From Mycolicibacterium iranicum (lineage in GTDB: Bacteria; Actinomycetota; Actinomycetes; Mycobacteriales; Mycobacteriaceae), in the NCBI RefSeq assembly GCF_014190915.1, contig NZ_JACHVU010000004.1, forward strand, positions 62,001 to 126,000: 64,000 nucleotides of DNA, read 5' to 3'. Shown here one piece after another: positions 54,597 through 62,482 of the stretch. A program made the translations under genes and the position numbers. The first letter of the stretch is position 1, and each line of letters starts with the position of its first letter. The notes under the pieces were generated by a model. It did no database searches, had not been told where the DNA came from, and saw only the letters and a list, made by a program, of their open reading frames with translations.

Positions 54597-56129
54597 GTGA
54601 CCGCCGAGCAGCTCGACAACGAGCCGAAAGAAGAGTGCGGAGTATTCGGGGTCTGGGCGCCCGGCGAGGAGGTGGCGAAGCTCACGTACTACGGCCTCTA
54701 TGCCCTGCAACACAGGGGTCAGGAGGCTGCGGGTATCGCTGTCGCCGACGGTTCCCAGGTGCTGGTGTTCAAAGATCTCGGGCTTGTCAGCCAGGTGTTC
54801 GACGAGCAGACGCTGGCGGCGATGCCGGGCCACGTCGCCGTCGGGCACTGCCGCTACTCCACCACCGGGTCGACGACGTGGGAGAACGCCCAGCCGGTGT
54901 TCCGCAACACCGCGGCGGGAACCGGTGTCGCCCTGGGTCACAACGGCAACCTCGTCAACACCGCCGAGCTGGCCGCCCGCGCCCGCGACGAGGGCCTGAT
55001 GGGCAACCGTGGCGCGGCCACCGCGACCACCGACTCCGACATCCTGGGCGCGCTGCTGGCCCACGGCGCCGCCGACTCCTCCCTGGAGCAGGCTGCGCTC
55101 GAACTGCTCCCGACCGTCCGGGGCGCTTTCTGCCTCACGTTCATGGACGAGAACACCCTCTACGCGGCCCGCGACCCGTACGGCGTGCGTCCGCTGTCGC
55201 TGGGCCGGCTGGACCGCGGCTGGGTGGTGGCCTCCGAGACCGCCGCGCTCGACATCGTCGGTGCGTCCTTCGTCCGTGACATCGAACCCGGCGAGCTGCT
55301 GGCCATCGACGCCGACGGTGTCCGGTCGACGCGCTTCGCCAACCCGACCCCCAAGGGCTGCGTCTTCGAGTACGTCTACCTCGCACGCCCTGACAGCACG
55401 ATCGTCGGCCGGTCGGTGCACGGCACCCGTGTCGACATCGGCCGCAGGCTCGCCCGCGAGAAGCCGGTCGACGCCGACTTGGTCATCGGTGTCCCCGAAT
55501 CCGGGACACCCGCCGCGGTGGGGTACGCGCAGGAGTCGGGCATCCCGTTCGGTCAGGGCCTGATGAAGAACGCCTATGTGGGGCGCACCTTCATCCAGCC
55601 GTCGCAGACCATCCGGCAGCTCGGTATCCGACTCAAGCTCAACCCGCTCAAAGAGGTCATCCGCGGGAAGCGGCTCATCGTCGTCGACGATTCGATCGTG
55701 CGGGGCAACACCCAGCGCGCACTGATCCGGATGCTGCGCGAAGCCGGGGCGGTCGAGGTGCACGTGCGCATCGCGTCGCCGCCGGTGAAATGGCCGTGCT
55801 TCTACGGCATCGACTTCGCCACCCCCGCCGAGCTGATCGCCAATGCCGCGAGCAATTCGGCCGACGAGCACGAGATGCTCGACGGGGTGCGCCACGCGAT
55901 CGGCGCCGACTCTCTGGGCTACATCTCCAAGCAGGGCATGATCGCGGCGACCGAGCAGCCCGCATCGCGGCTGTGCTCAGCCTGTTTCGACGGTGAGTAC
56001 CCGATCGAGCTTCCGGGCGAGACCGCGCTCGGCAAGAACGTCATCGAGCACATGCTCGCCACCGCGGCGCGCACCGGGATCCCGATCTCGGCGGACAACG
56101 ACAACGCCTCGGCCCTGCGCCGGCCATAG
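54597..56129 (+). CDS. purF: Amidophosphoribosyltransferase PurF
   Basis: 510 aa. A 13-residue propeptide (VTAEQLDNEPKEE) precedes nucleophile Cys14 of CGVFGVWAP, which must be exposed by self-cleavage. RGQEAAGIA and HNGNLVNT mark the glutaminase; VVDDSIVRGNTQRAL is the PRPP site; CSACFDGEYP and a preceding Cys (WPCFYGID) are typical ligands of the 4Fe-4S cluster of the B. subtilis type. First committed step of purine synthesis. Unlike its sister genes it has a leader: TAGACT at 54552-54557 and AGGGAG before GTG 54597. Confidence 0.97.
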   Translation: MTAEQLDNEPKEECGVFGVWAPGEEVAKLTYYGLYALQHRGQEAAGIAVADGSQVLVFKDLGLVSQVFDEQTLAAMPGHVAVGHCRYSTTGSTTWENAQPVFRNTAAGTGVALGHNGNLVNTAELAARARDEGLMGNRGAATATTDSDILGALLAHGAADSSLEQAALELLPTVRGAFCLTFMDENTLYAARDPYGVRPLSLGRLDRGWVVASETAALDIVGASFVRDIEPGELLAIDADGVRSTRFANPTPKGCVFEYVYLARPDSTIVGRSVHGTRVDIGRRLAREKPVDADLVIGVPESGTPAAVGYAQESGIPFGQGLMKNAYVGRTFIQPSQTIRQLGIRLKLNPLKEVIRGKRLIVVDDSIVRGNTQRALIRMLREAGAVEVHVRIASPPVKWPCFYGIDFATPAELIANAASNSADEHEMLDGVRHAIGADSLGYISKQGMIAATEQPASRLCSACFDGEYPIELPGETALGKNVIEHMLATAARTGIPISADNDNASALRRP

Positions 56130-56157
56130 GCGAGCGTCCCCGGGGGGAGCGCCGCTG

Positions 56158-57144
56158 CTAGCGGACAGTCCCTGTCGCAGAGGTGAAGCGGAGCAGCCGA
56201 GGCCGGCCGCCCTTACCGGCGTTGCCCTCCTGCACCAACGCCTGCGTCACCGCGTCGCGGTAGCCGGTCAACCCGTTGGGCGGAGGCGGAACCACGCCGT
56301 CGATGTCCTTCTCGTGGGCGACCGCGTCGCATTCCAGTGACTCCACGAGGGGACGTGCCAGCCCGGACGCGATCGGCGTCACCAGCCCCACCCAGCGGCT
56401 CGCCAGCGTCGGGGTCAGCCAGGGCAGCACCACGAAACGGCGCGGCGCCAGCCCCGCGACCTCGGCGTACACCTGCATCGCGTCGCCGTACTCCAGGATG
56501 TCGGAGGAACCGATGTCCCACGTGCGTGATGCGGGCACCTCCGCGGTCGCGCACTCGACGAGGTAGTACAGCGCATCGTCGATCGAGATGGGCTGGATCT
56601 TGTTGTGCACCCACTTGGGCGTCGTCATGATCGGCAGTCGATCGGTCAGATGCCGGATCATCTCGAAGGACGCCGATCCCGTGCCGATCACGATGCCCGC
56701 CTGCAGCACGATCGTCTCGATCTCGGAGGCCAGCAGGATCTCACCCACCTCGACGCGCGAGGCCAGGTGCCGGGACAGGTCTGTGTTCGCGGGGTGCAGA
56801 CCGCTCAGGTAGACGATCCGTCGCACCCCGGCCTTCTTGGCGGCCTCGACCACGTTGTGCGCCGAGCGCCGCTCCTCCTCGACGAAGTCCTTCGAGGTCC
56901 CCATCGAATGCACGAGGTAGTAGACGACGTCGACACCGTCGAACGCCTCGACCAGTGAGTCGGGCTCGGTGAGATCGCCGCGGGCCACCTCGACCCGGTC
57001 GCGCCACTCGGCCTTGTCGAGCTTTGCGGGTGTGCGTGCCATCGCCCGTACGCGCAGTCCCCGGTCGAGCAAGGCGGGTATCAACCGGCCACCGATGTAA
57101 CCGGTCGCCCCGGTCACCAGGCAGCGAACTTCCTCAGCAGGCAT
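56158..57144 (-). CDS. NAD(P)-binding atypical SDR (NmrA/SDR_a5-like)
   Basis: 328 aa. Rossmann start CLVTGATGYIGGRLIPALLDRGLRVRAMART (TGxxGxxG), GDLTEPDSLVEAFDGVDVVYYLVHSM, and RIVYLSGLHPAN. Lacks the classical YxxxK in a usual position, so it may be a sensor or reductase without canonical catalysis. ATG 57144. Convergent with purF and divergent to purM, placed between purF and purM as in other mycobacteria (Rv0808-Rv0809 have no such gene in my memory). Confidence 0.8.
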   Translation of the reverse strand: MPAEEVRCLVTGATGYIGGRLIPALLDRGLRVRAMARTPAKLDKAEWRDRVEVARGDLTEPDSLVEAFDGVDVVYYLVHSMGTSKDFVEEERRSAHNVVEAAKKAGVRRIVYLSGLHPANTDLSRHLASRVEVGEILLASEIETIVLQAGIVIGTGSASFEMIRHLTDRLPIMTTPKWVHNKIQPISIDDALYYLVECATAEVPASRTWDIGSSDILEYGDAMQVYAEVAGLAPRRFVVLPWLTPTLASRWVGLVTPIASGLARPLVESLECDAVAHEKDIDGVVPPPPNGLTGYRDAVTQALVQEGNAGKGGRPRLLRFTSATGTVR

Positions 57145-57252
57145 GGCCGCGGGATGTCCACTTCAGGGGCGGGGCAAACCCGCGAACGGGATCTGACACC
57201 TCCCCGTCACACCACAACAGATACTGCCAGCGATTCGCTGGGAAAGCGCGGG

Positions 57253-57258
57253 TAGCCT
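57253..57258 (+). promoter_or_regulatory. Leaderless -10 box of purM (TAGCCT)
   Basis: TANNNT box eight bases before the purM ATG; no ribosome site between. Confidence 0.5.
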
Positions 57259-57266
57259 TGCTCTCG

Positions 57267-58358
57267 ATGACAAAGGGTGTTGAACGACAGGGCATCGCCG
57301 AACACCGCGGCGTTTCCTATGCGTCGGCAGGCGTGGACATCGAAGCCGGTGATCGAGCCGTCGAACTCTTCAAACCACTCGCGAAGAAGGCCACCCGGCC
57401 CGAGGTGCGCGGCGGCCTCGGCGGCTTCGCCGGCCTGTTCGCCCTCCGCGGGGACTACCGCGAGCCGCTGCTGGCGTCCTCCACCGACGGCGTCGGCACG
57501 AAGCTCGCCGTCGCCCAGGCCATGGACAAGCACGACACGGTCGGCATCGACCTGGTCGCGATGGTCGTCGACGACCTCGTCGTGTGCGGAGCCGAGCCCC
57601 TGTTCCTGCAGGACTACATCGCCGTGGGCAGGACGGTTCCCGAACGCGTGGCCGAGCTGGTGTCCGGCATCGCCGACGGCTGCGTGCTCGCCGGATGCGC
57701 CCTGCTCGGCGGCGAGACCGCCGAACACCCCGGTCTGATGGCCCCCGACCACTACGACATCTCGGCCACCGGGATCGGCGTGGTGGAGGCCGACGACGTC
57801 CTCGGACCCGACCGGGTCCGGCCCGGCGACGTGATCATCGCGATGGCGTCCACCGGGCTGCACTCCAACGGCTACTCGCTGGCCCGGCACGTGCTGCTGG
57901 AGATCGACCATATGAACCTGGCCGGGCACGTCGAGGAGTTCGGCCGCACCCTCGGCGAGGAGCTGCTCGAACCCACCCGTATCTACGCCAAGGACTGCCT
58001 CGCGCTGGCCGCCGAAACGCAGGTGCGCACGTTCTGCCACGTCACCGGCGGCGGACTGGCAGGCAACCTCGAACGCGTCATCCCGCCCGGACTCGTCGCC
58101 GAACTGGACAGGGGCACGTGGACGCCCGCTCCGGTCTTCGGCATGATCGCCCAGCGCGGACGTATCGAGCGTGCCGAAATGGAGAAGACGTTCAACATGG
58201 GCGTCGGCATGGTGGCCGTCGTCGCGCCGGAGGACACCGATCGCGCGTTGGCCGTTCTGACTGCCCGCCACCTGAATTGCTGGACCCTCGGAACCATCCA
58301 GAAGGGCAGCAAGGACGCGTCACGAGCTGTGCTCGTGGGTCAGCACCCCAGATTCTGA
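57267..58358 (+). CDS. purM: AIR synthetase PurM
   Basis: 363 aa. YASAGVDIEAGDRAVELFK, SSTDGVGTKLAVAQAMDKHDTVGIDLVAMVVDDLVVCGAEPLFLQDYIAVGR (ATP/Mg site), and TGGGLAGNLERVIPP. Closes the imidazole ring of AIR, consuming ATP and FGAM. ATG 57267; leaderless-type TAGCCT eight bases upstream. About 30 bases from a convergent small gene. Confidence 0.97.
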   Translation: MTKGVERQGIAEHRGVSYASAGVDIEAGDRAVELFKPLAKKATRPEVRGGLGGFAGLFALRGDYREPLLASSTDGVGTKLAVAQAMDKHDTVGIDLVAMVVDDLVVCGAEPLFLQDYIAVGRTVPERVAELVSGIADGCVLAGCALLGGETAEHPGLMAPDHYDISATGIGVVEADDVLGPDRVRPGDVIIAMASTGLHSNGYSLARHVLLEIDHMNLAGHVEEFGRTLGEELLEPTRIYAKDCLALAAETQVRTFCHVTGGGLAGNLERVIPPGLVAELDRGTWTPAPVFGMIAQRGRIERAEMEKTFNMGVGMVAVVAPEDTDRALAVLTARHLNCWTLGTIQKGSKDASRAVLVGQHPRF

Positions 58359-58386
58359 GAACGCTGCGGGGGACCGACTGGCGGAA

Positions 58387-58572
58387 CTAGCGTCGCCAGT
58401 CGTCCTCGTCGGCCCAACCGTCGTCGGACGGCGCTTCGCTGCCGTTGAGGCGGTCGTCGTCAGGAGCGTTCGACAGCTCGCGCTGTAGCCGCTCGAAATC
58501 GGTCTGCGGCGAGCTGTACTTCAGCTCACGTGCAACCTTGGTCTGCTTTGCCTTTGCCCGGCCGCGGCCCAT
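58387..58572 (-). CDS. Small acidic DUF3073 protein (Rv0810c type)
   Basis: 61 aa. N-terminus MGRGRAKAKQTKVARELKYSSPQTDFERLQREL is basic then amphipathic; the C-terminus is acidic (DDDRLNGSEAPSDDGWADEDDWRR). This is DUF3073, found in nearly all Actinobacteria and of unknown function. The basic N-terminus suggests RNA or ribosome binding (inference). ATG 58572 with a GAGGGGG tract upstream. Confidence 0.88.
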   Translation of the reverse strand: MGRGRAKAKQTKVARELKYSSPQTDFERLQRELSNAPDDDRLNGSEAPSDDGWADEDDWRR

Positions 58573-58720
58573 GGGGGAACCCCCTCGCGCAATAACGGAG
58601 CGGCCCAATTTCTAGGCGGCTCCGATCTGAGTGTGTTTATTGTCCTGCCGTCACTTTACCGTGCCGCGCGCTGTACCGCTGGCAGGCCCTGTTGCGGCGC
58701 GGTTTTTTGCGTCGATCGCC

Positions 58721-59818
58721 TCACCGGGCACCGCCGCGCAGTCGTTCGACGGCGAGCCGGCCCGCTCCGATCGCGTCCGCGGCCGGCATCGAGTCGGGGT
58801 CGATCGCGGCGGCGACCTGCACGTCCCCACCGGTCGTCAGCGGGGTGTCTGCGGGCAGACCCCGCTTGAGCAGTGCCAACGCGATGGCGCCCTCGTCGAC
58901 GTGAGTCACCACCGTGCCGAGCCGCCCGACGGCACGGCCACCCGCGAGCAGGGGGTCCCCCGGTGAGGGCCGGTCGGCGTCGCCGTCGAGGTGCAGCAGC
59001 ACCAGCATGCGGGGAGGTTTGCCCAGGTTGTGCACACGCGCGACGGTTTCCTGACCGCGGTAGCAGCCCTTGTCGAGATGGACCGCGCCGACGCCGGGTC
59101 CGCCGATCCAGCCGACCTCGTGCGGGATGGTGCGCTCATCGGTGTCGACACCGAGGCGTGGGCGCTGGGCCGCGACGCGGTGCGCCTCGTAGGCCCACAC
59201 CCCGGCCGGCCGGACACCGGCGGCCACCAGCGCGTCCCGCCACGCCGCGAGCTGGGTGCGGGGCACCACCAGGTCGACCTCGAGGGTCGCCCCCGGCAGC
59301 CTTCGGACGAACCCGCCGTCGGCGAGTGCGGTCGCGGTGCCCTCCGCGGGAAGCTCGGCGATGCCGAGCGCGGCCAGGACCGGCGCGCCGCTCACCCCGG
59401 GGCCGAGCAGTGACAGCACACCGAGGTCCGCGGGATCGATGACGACGTCGGCCCAGAACACCATCTTGCGCAGGAAATCGAGCAGGGCCTGGCCCCGCCA
59501 CGGCTCGGTGTCGATGACGGTGCGGCCGTCGAGCTGCGTCTGCAGCCAGTGATCTTCCACCCGGCCCTGCCCGTCGAGGCTGAGGTTCTCGGTGACCGCC
59601 CCGTCGGCGAGCTCGCTGACGTGCTGACTGGAGATGGTGTGCAGCCACGACTTCCGCTCGGCACCCGTCAGGGTCAACACCGCCCGATGGGAGCGGTCGA
59701 CGACCACGGCGCCGTCGGCGGCGGCCCGCTGCTCACCGAGAGGGTCGCCGTAGTGCCAGACGGCGCCCGCGTCGGGTCCGTTGTCGGGGGCGGGTACTTG
59801 CGACGTCTCCCAGGCCAT
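58721..59818 (-). CDS. Folate-binding YgfZ/GcvT-like protein (Rv0811c type)
   Basis: 365 aa. Signature K-G-C-Y-R-G-Q-E near residue 250, WLHTISSQHVSEL, GRVEDHW, and IPHEVGW. YgfZ-type proteins use tetrahydrofolate in iron-sulfur cluster assembly or repair and do not cleave glycine. Cytoplasmic. ATG 59818, divergent from the PabC-like gene, matching Rv0811c-Rv0812. Confidence 0.88.
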   Translation of the reverse strand: MAWETSQVPAPDNGPDAGAVWHYGDPLGEQRAAADGAVVVDRSHRAVLTLTGAERKSWLHTISSQHVSELADGAVTENLSLDGQGRVEDHWLQTQLDGRTVIDTEPWRGQALLDFLRKMVFWADVVIDPADLGVLSLLGPGVSGAPVLAALGIAELPAEGTATALADGGFVRRLPGATLEVDLVVPRTQLAAWRDALVAAGVRPAGVWAYEAHRVAAQRPRLGVDTDERTIPHEVGWIGGPGVGAVHLDKGCYRGQETVARVHNLGKPPRMLVLLHLDGDADRPSPGDPLLAGGRAVGRLGTVVTHVDEGAIALALLKRGLPADTPLTTGGDVQVAAAIDPDSMPAADAIGAGRLAVERLRGGAR

Positions 59819-59855
59819 GGCTCAACTCTACGAGCCCTGTGCCCGAGGCCGCCGC

Positions 59856-59861
59856 TACGCT
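59856..59861 (+). promoter_or_regulatory. Leaderless -10 box of pabC (TACGCT)
   Basis: TANNNT box eight bases before the ATG at 59870. Confidence 0.45.
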
Positions 59862-59869
59862 GGTGCCCC

Positions 59870-60763
59870 ATGGCAGAGACCGCGGGCGCACCGAACGGCA
59901 TCGTCGTGACGCTCGACGGCCGTCTGCACGATCCCGACGTTCCGCTGCTGCACGCCGACGACCTGGCGGCGGTGCGCGGTGACGGCATCTTCGAGACGCT
60001 GTTGATCCGCGACGGTCGTCCCTGTCTGCTCGAGGCCCACCTGGGCCGCCTGGCGCACTCGGCGCAGATGCTGGATCTGCCCACCCCCGACGCCGATCGG
60101 TGGCGGGCCGCCGTCGACGTCGCCGTGCGCGCGTGGCTGGCAACCGGTGGCGACGAGGGCGTCCTCCGCCTGGTGTATTCGCGGGGCCGCGAACACGGCG
60201 GCGAGCCCACCGCGTACGCCACGATCGGGTCCGTCCCGGCGCGGATCCACGACGTCCGGCGCCACGGTATCGCTGCGGTGACACTCGAGCGCGGCCTGTC
60301 CAGCGGCGGCATCGACGAGCTGCCGTGGCTGCTCGCGGGTGCCAAGACACTCTCGTACGCGATCAACATGGCCGCCTTGCGCCACGCGGAGCGCCAGGGC
60401 GCCGCCGACGTGGTCTTCGTCAGCACCGACGGCCACATCCTGGAAGGGCCCCGCTCGACCGTCGTGATCGCCACGACGTCGGCCGACGGCCACGCCTGCC
60501 TGCTCACCCCGCCGCCCTGGTATCCGATTCTGCGGGGTACCACGCAGCAGGCGCTCTTCGAAGTGGCGCGCGATGCCGGCTACGACTGCGACTACCAGGC
60601 CCTCACGCCCGCCGATCTTCGTGCCGCTCAGGGCGTTTGGCTGGTCTCGAGCATCACGCTGGCGGCGCGGGTGCACACCCTCGACGGCACCCCCCTCCCG
60701 CCTGCGCCGATGGCCCACGATCTGGCGGCGTTGGTCGATGCGGCGATCTTGTGCGATCGCTGA
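59870..60763 (+). CDS. pabC: Aminodeoxychorismate lyase/fold-type IV PLP enzyme (Rv0812 type)
   Basis: 297 aa. RGDGIFETLLIRDGRPCLLEAHLGRLAHSAQML is the N-terminal PabC/BCAT block. The PLP Lys is in LLAGAKTLSYAINMAALRHAERQGAADVVF, and EGPRSTVVIATTS follows. PabC makes 4-aminobenzoate for folate; D-amino-acid or branched-chain aminotransferase activity is possible in this fold, but the Rv0812 neighbourhood (YgfZ divergent) favours folate. TACGCT eight bases before ATG 59870 is a leaderless signal. Confidence 0.88.
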   Translation: MAETAGAPNGIVVTLDGRLHDPDVPLLHADDLAAVRGDGIFETLLIRDGRPCLLEAHLGRLAHSAQMLDLPTPDADRWRAAVDVAVRAWLATGGDEGVLRLVYSRGREHGGEPTAYATIGSVPARIHDVRRHGIAAVTLERGLSSGGIDELPWLLAGAKTLSYAINMAALRHAERQGAADVVFVSTDGHILEGPRSTVVIATTSADGHACLLTPPPWYPILRGTTQQALFEVARDAGYDCDYQALTPADLRAAQGVWLVSSITLAARVHTLDGTPLPPAPMAHDLAALVDAAILCDR

Positions 60764-60776
60764 GCGCGTAATTCCC

Positions 60777-60805
60777 TTGTCGCCCTGTCGAAGCGGGAGT
60801 ACGGT
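60777..60805 (+). promoter_or_regulatory. Promoter of RNA candidate (TTGTCG-N17-TACGGT)
   Basis: -35-like TTGTCG (60777-60782) and -10-like TACGGT (60800-60805) are separated by 17 bases, the optimum. A start near 60812 would begin the structured region. It lies just after the pabC stop. Confidence 0.5.
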
Positions 60806-60811
60806 CGCGGG

Positions 60812-60989
60812 TACACAGGAAGGGAGGTGGTCCGAGAAATTGATTGACTTATGGACATGTGAGGTGGCTGCGAGCTAGCAGCGCCGGGAGAGCGCTTGAC
60901 GCACCTGTGCGCGCTGGCGAATTCCCCGCAGTCACCCGGCCCCCGAGCCTCTTGGTCTTGTCCGACCGAGAACACCGGCTCGGGGGCCG
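60812..60989 (+). ncRNA. Structured RNA candidate with possible small ORF
   Basis: After the promoter comes GGAAGGGAGG (60818-60827) and a possible 12-codon ORF (TTG 60840 to TAG 60878, peptide LIDLWTCEVAAS). GTGGCTGC (60864-60871) pairs with GCAGTCAC (60928-60935), closing a loop that holds AGCGC-(7)-GCGCT (60880-60896) and CGCA-CCTG-TGCG (60900-60911). The GGGA of the first hairpin loop can pair with TCCC (60923-60926), a pseudoknot. One base later a perfect 13-bp stem (60937-60949 with 60977-60989) has an 8-bp inner stem. I recognise no Rfam family. It lies between pabC and a convergent lipoprotein gene, so it is not a leader of a downstream plus-strand gene. Confidence 0.45.
60937..60989. 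terminator. 13-bp hairpin between convergent genes
   Basis: CGGCCCCCGAGCC pairs perfectly with GGCTCGGGGGCCG around a 27-base loop that itself contains an 8-bp stem with one wobble. No T-tract follows. It can end transcription from either side, or be a domain of the RNA candidate. Confidence 0.5.
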
Positions 60990-61095
60990 CTCCATATCTG
61001 CAGCCGGTTCGGCCGGAAAGGAGCAGCCGGCGTCGTGCCGGACATGATGGCCCGCACCCAGGGTGCGTCGAGGGGGTGACGGCGTCGGCGCTGAT

Positions 61096-61368
61096 TCAGC
61101 CGGCCGGGCCGGGGGCCAGTGTCGAGCACTCCGCCATCGCGGTCTCCCAGACCTCGGGGTCGATGCCCGGCGGGGGATCGGCGGCCGGTCCGGGCGGGGC
61201 GGGCACGCCGTGCTGACCCAGGCAGTAGGCGAACGAACCGTGGCCGACACTGGGCACCGCCGAGGTCGGACTGGTCTCGTCGGCCGGTTCGCTCGGCCCC
61301 GAGCACGCCGTGAGTCCGGTGAATGCTGCTGCGGCGGCGAACATCGCCACTCGGTGAGGGGTGCGCAC
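61096..61368 (-). CDS. Small lipoprotein
   Basis: 90 aa. Signal with hydrophobic core (VAMFAAAAAFTG) and lipobox L-T-A-C (Cys near residue 22), then an Ser/Thr/Pro/Glu-rich stretch and a folded tail with two Cys (FAYCLGQHG, MAECSTL). Predicted to be lipid-anchored outside the membrane. GTG 61368 overlaps the stop of the preceding nitrobindin-like gene (TAGTG), so translation is coupled. Function unknown. Confidence 0.8.
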   Translation of the reverse strand: MRTPHRVAMFAAAAAFTGLTACSGPSEPADETSPTSAVPSVGHGSFAYCLGQHGVPAPPGPAADPPPGIDPEVWETAMAECSTLAPGPAG

Positions 61369-61997
61369 TAGCCCACGAACCTGGACAGCCGGGCCGACAG
61401 GTGCGGTACCAGGCCCCCGTCGGCGTCGACGCGTTCCTCGACATACGCCAGGTCGCCGCCCTCGATGATTCCGTAGAGCCGTTTCGCGCCGCCGACCAGC
61501 ACTCCCGACTTGCTCCGCGCGAGTGCATCGGTCACCAGCTCCCACGAAGCCTGGTTGAGCGGTTGCCCGTAGAACAATTCGACGTACCCCGCGGAGTGCG
61601 CGAGCAGAAGCTCGATGGCCTGCGCCTCGGACGGGTCGTTGGGGTCGTTGACGAAGCGCCAGAACCCCGTCTCGCGCAGGTCCGGCCGGTCGTACTCGCC
61701 GTCGTCGTCGAGGCGCCAGGAGCGGGCCTCCCAGTTCAGGTAGTCGCGTCCGTCGTGGGACACCACGATCTGCTGGCCGAACCGGTAGTCGCCGTGGGCA
61801 TCCCGGCCTTCGCCTTCCCCGCGCCACACGCCGACCAGCGGCAGCAGCGCGAGCAGCGCATCGTCGAAATGGGCGCCCTCACGCAGATTCGCCGTGTCGG
61901 AAGGCAACGGCAGATCCCCGAACACGGGGATGTTGCGCGCGGAGGTCGCTCTGGCTCGCTCGGCAGCTGCGGCGACCGCCTCGTCGCCAGAGGTCAC
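61368..61997 (-). CDS. Nitrobindin-like/FABP-like heme-binding protein (Rv0813c type)
   Basis: 209 aa. The domain starts near residue 45 ([17 protein letters not shown]); GxWxGxG is the nitrobindin signature. A 10-stranded barrel is expected ([61 protein letters not shown]). Ferric heme binding and NO or peroxynitrite chemistry is known for relatives. GTG 61997 overlaps the stop of a 32-codon ORF (GTGA), and the stop overlaps the lipoprotein start. Confidence 0.88.
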   Translation of the reverse strand: MTSGDEAVAAAAERARATSARNIPVFGDLPLPSDTANLREGAHFDDALLALLPLVGVWRGEGEGRDAHGDYRFGQQIVVSHDGRDYLNWEARSWRLDDDGEYDRPDLRETGFWRFVNDPNDPSEAQAIELLLAHSAGYVELFYGQPLNQASWELVTDALARSKSGVLVGGAKRLYGIIEGGDLAYVEERVDADGGLVPHLSARLSRFVG

Positions 61998-62092
61998 GAC
62001 TCGTCAGTGACGAGGCGGTACAGCGCGTACAGCGCGAACCACGTGATCACCACGACGGCCGCGACGAGCAGGATCTCGAAAAACAGCACCAC
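61994..62092 (-). CDS. 32-aa single-membrane-segment micro-protein
   Basis: Peptide core [26 protein letters not shown], then VTDES. It is one hydrophobic helix (residues about 3-23) with a short charged tail. GTG 62092 is seven bases after TAGACT (-10 box, minus strand), so the transcript is probably leaderless. Its TGA overlaps the GTG of the nitrobindin-like gene. It is too short to appear in most ORF lists. Likely a membrane partner or regulator of the neighbouring genes (inference). Confidence 0.65.
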   Translation of the reverse strand: MVLFFEILLVAAVVVITWFALYALYRLVTDES

Positions 62093-62106
62093 GGCAGAAA
62101 GTCTAA

Positions 62107-62133
62107 CCGCCGGGAGAAATACTCTCCCGGCGG
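62107..62133 (-). terminator. Rho-independent-type hairpin after the DUF732 gene
   Basis: CCGCCGGGAGA pairs perfectly with TCTCCCGGCGG around a 5-base loop (11 bp). It ends the DUF732 transcript and is followed on the minus strand by TTAGACTTTCTG, which also contains the -10 box of the micro-ORF. Confidence 0.75.
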
Positions 62134-62161
62134 CCGTCGACGCGTCACGAAAAGAGGCGCG

Positions 62162-62482
62162 TCAGCTGACTTTCCACTCGAACTCGGGGCAGAACGCGCC
62201 GGTCGCGGCGCCGATGAAGTAGCCCGCCTGGTAGTCCGACCAGTCGGTGACGCTGGTCAGGTCCGCGACCTCCTGCTCGAAGGAGGCGCCGTTGGACCAG
62301 TCCTCGCAGACCGCACGGCCGGTGTCGACGACCTGGGGGGTTTTCTCCGCCGGCCAGGTGATCCCGCCGTTGGTGATCACCGTGAGGAAGTCGTCCTCGG
62401 GTGCCGCGAACGCCGCGGGGGCACTGAAGAGAGCAACAGCGGCAAAGGCCGCAGACGCGGCGCAGGCGATCGTGGTCTTCAT
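62162..62482 (-). CDS. Secreted DUF732 protein
   Basis: 106 aa. Signal peptide at residues 1-27 (KTTIACAASAAFAAVALFSAPAAFA). Mature part of 79 residues: DDFLTVITNGGI, VDTGRAVCEDWSNGASFEQEVADL, and a second Cys in FCPEFEW; this is the DUF732 pattern of mycobacterial small secreted proteins. One disulfide is likely. ATG 62482 follows GAGGACC. Function unknown. Confidence 0.82.
   Translation of the reverse strand: MKTTIACAASAAFAAVALFSAPAAFAAPEDDFLTVITNGGITWPAEKTPQVVDTGRAVCEDWSNGASFEQEVADLTSVTDWSDYQAGYFIGAATGAFCPEFEWKVS

Noticed and set aside
58703..58708. T6 run after a GC-rich stretch as a terminator.
   Set aside because: The possible arms (CCGCGC/GCGCGG) are over 30 bases apart, and the nearest plus-strand gene, purM, ends about 345 bases earlier.
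60864..60935. tRNA-like reading of the fold (8-bp acceptor-like stem, GGGAGAGCGC resembling a D-arm).
   Set aside because: No TTC-containing T-loop, no anticodon arm of 5 bp with 7-base loop, and no CCA.
61005..61035. Sequence resembling the SRP RNA tetraloop region (GGAAAGGAGCAGCC).
   Set aside because: No surrounding SRP RNA helix; the mycobacterial SRP RNA gene is expected elsewhere.
60844..61047. 67-codon ORF over the RNA candidate.
   Set aside because: No ribosome site at its TTG start and its sequence is dictated by the paired arms; structure explains the region better, though coding cannot be excluded.
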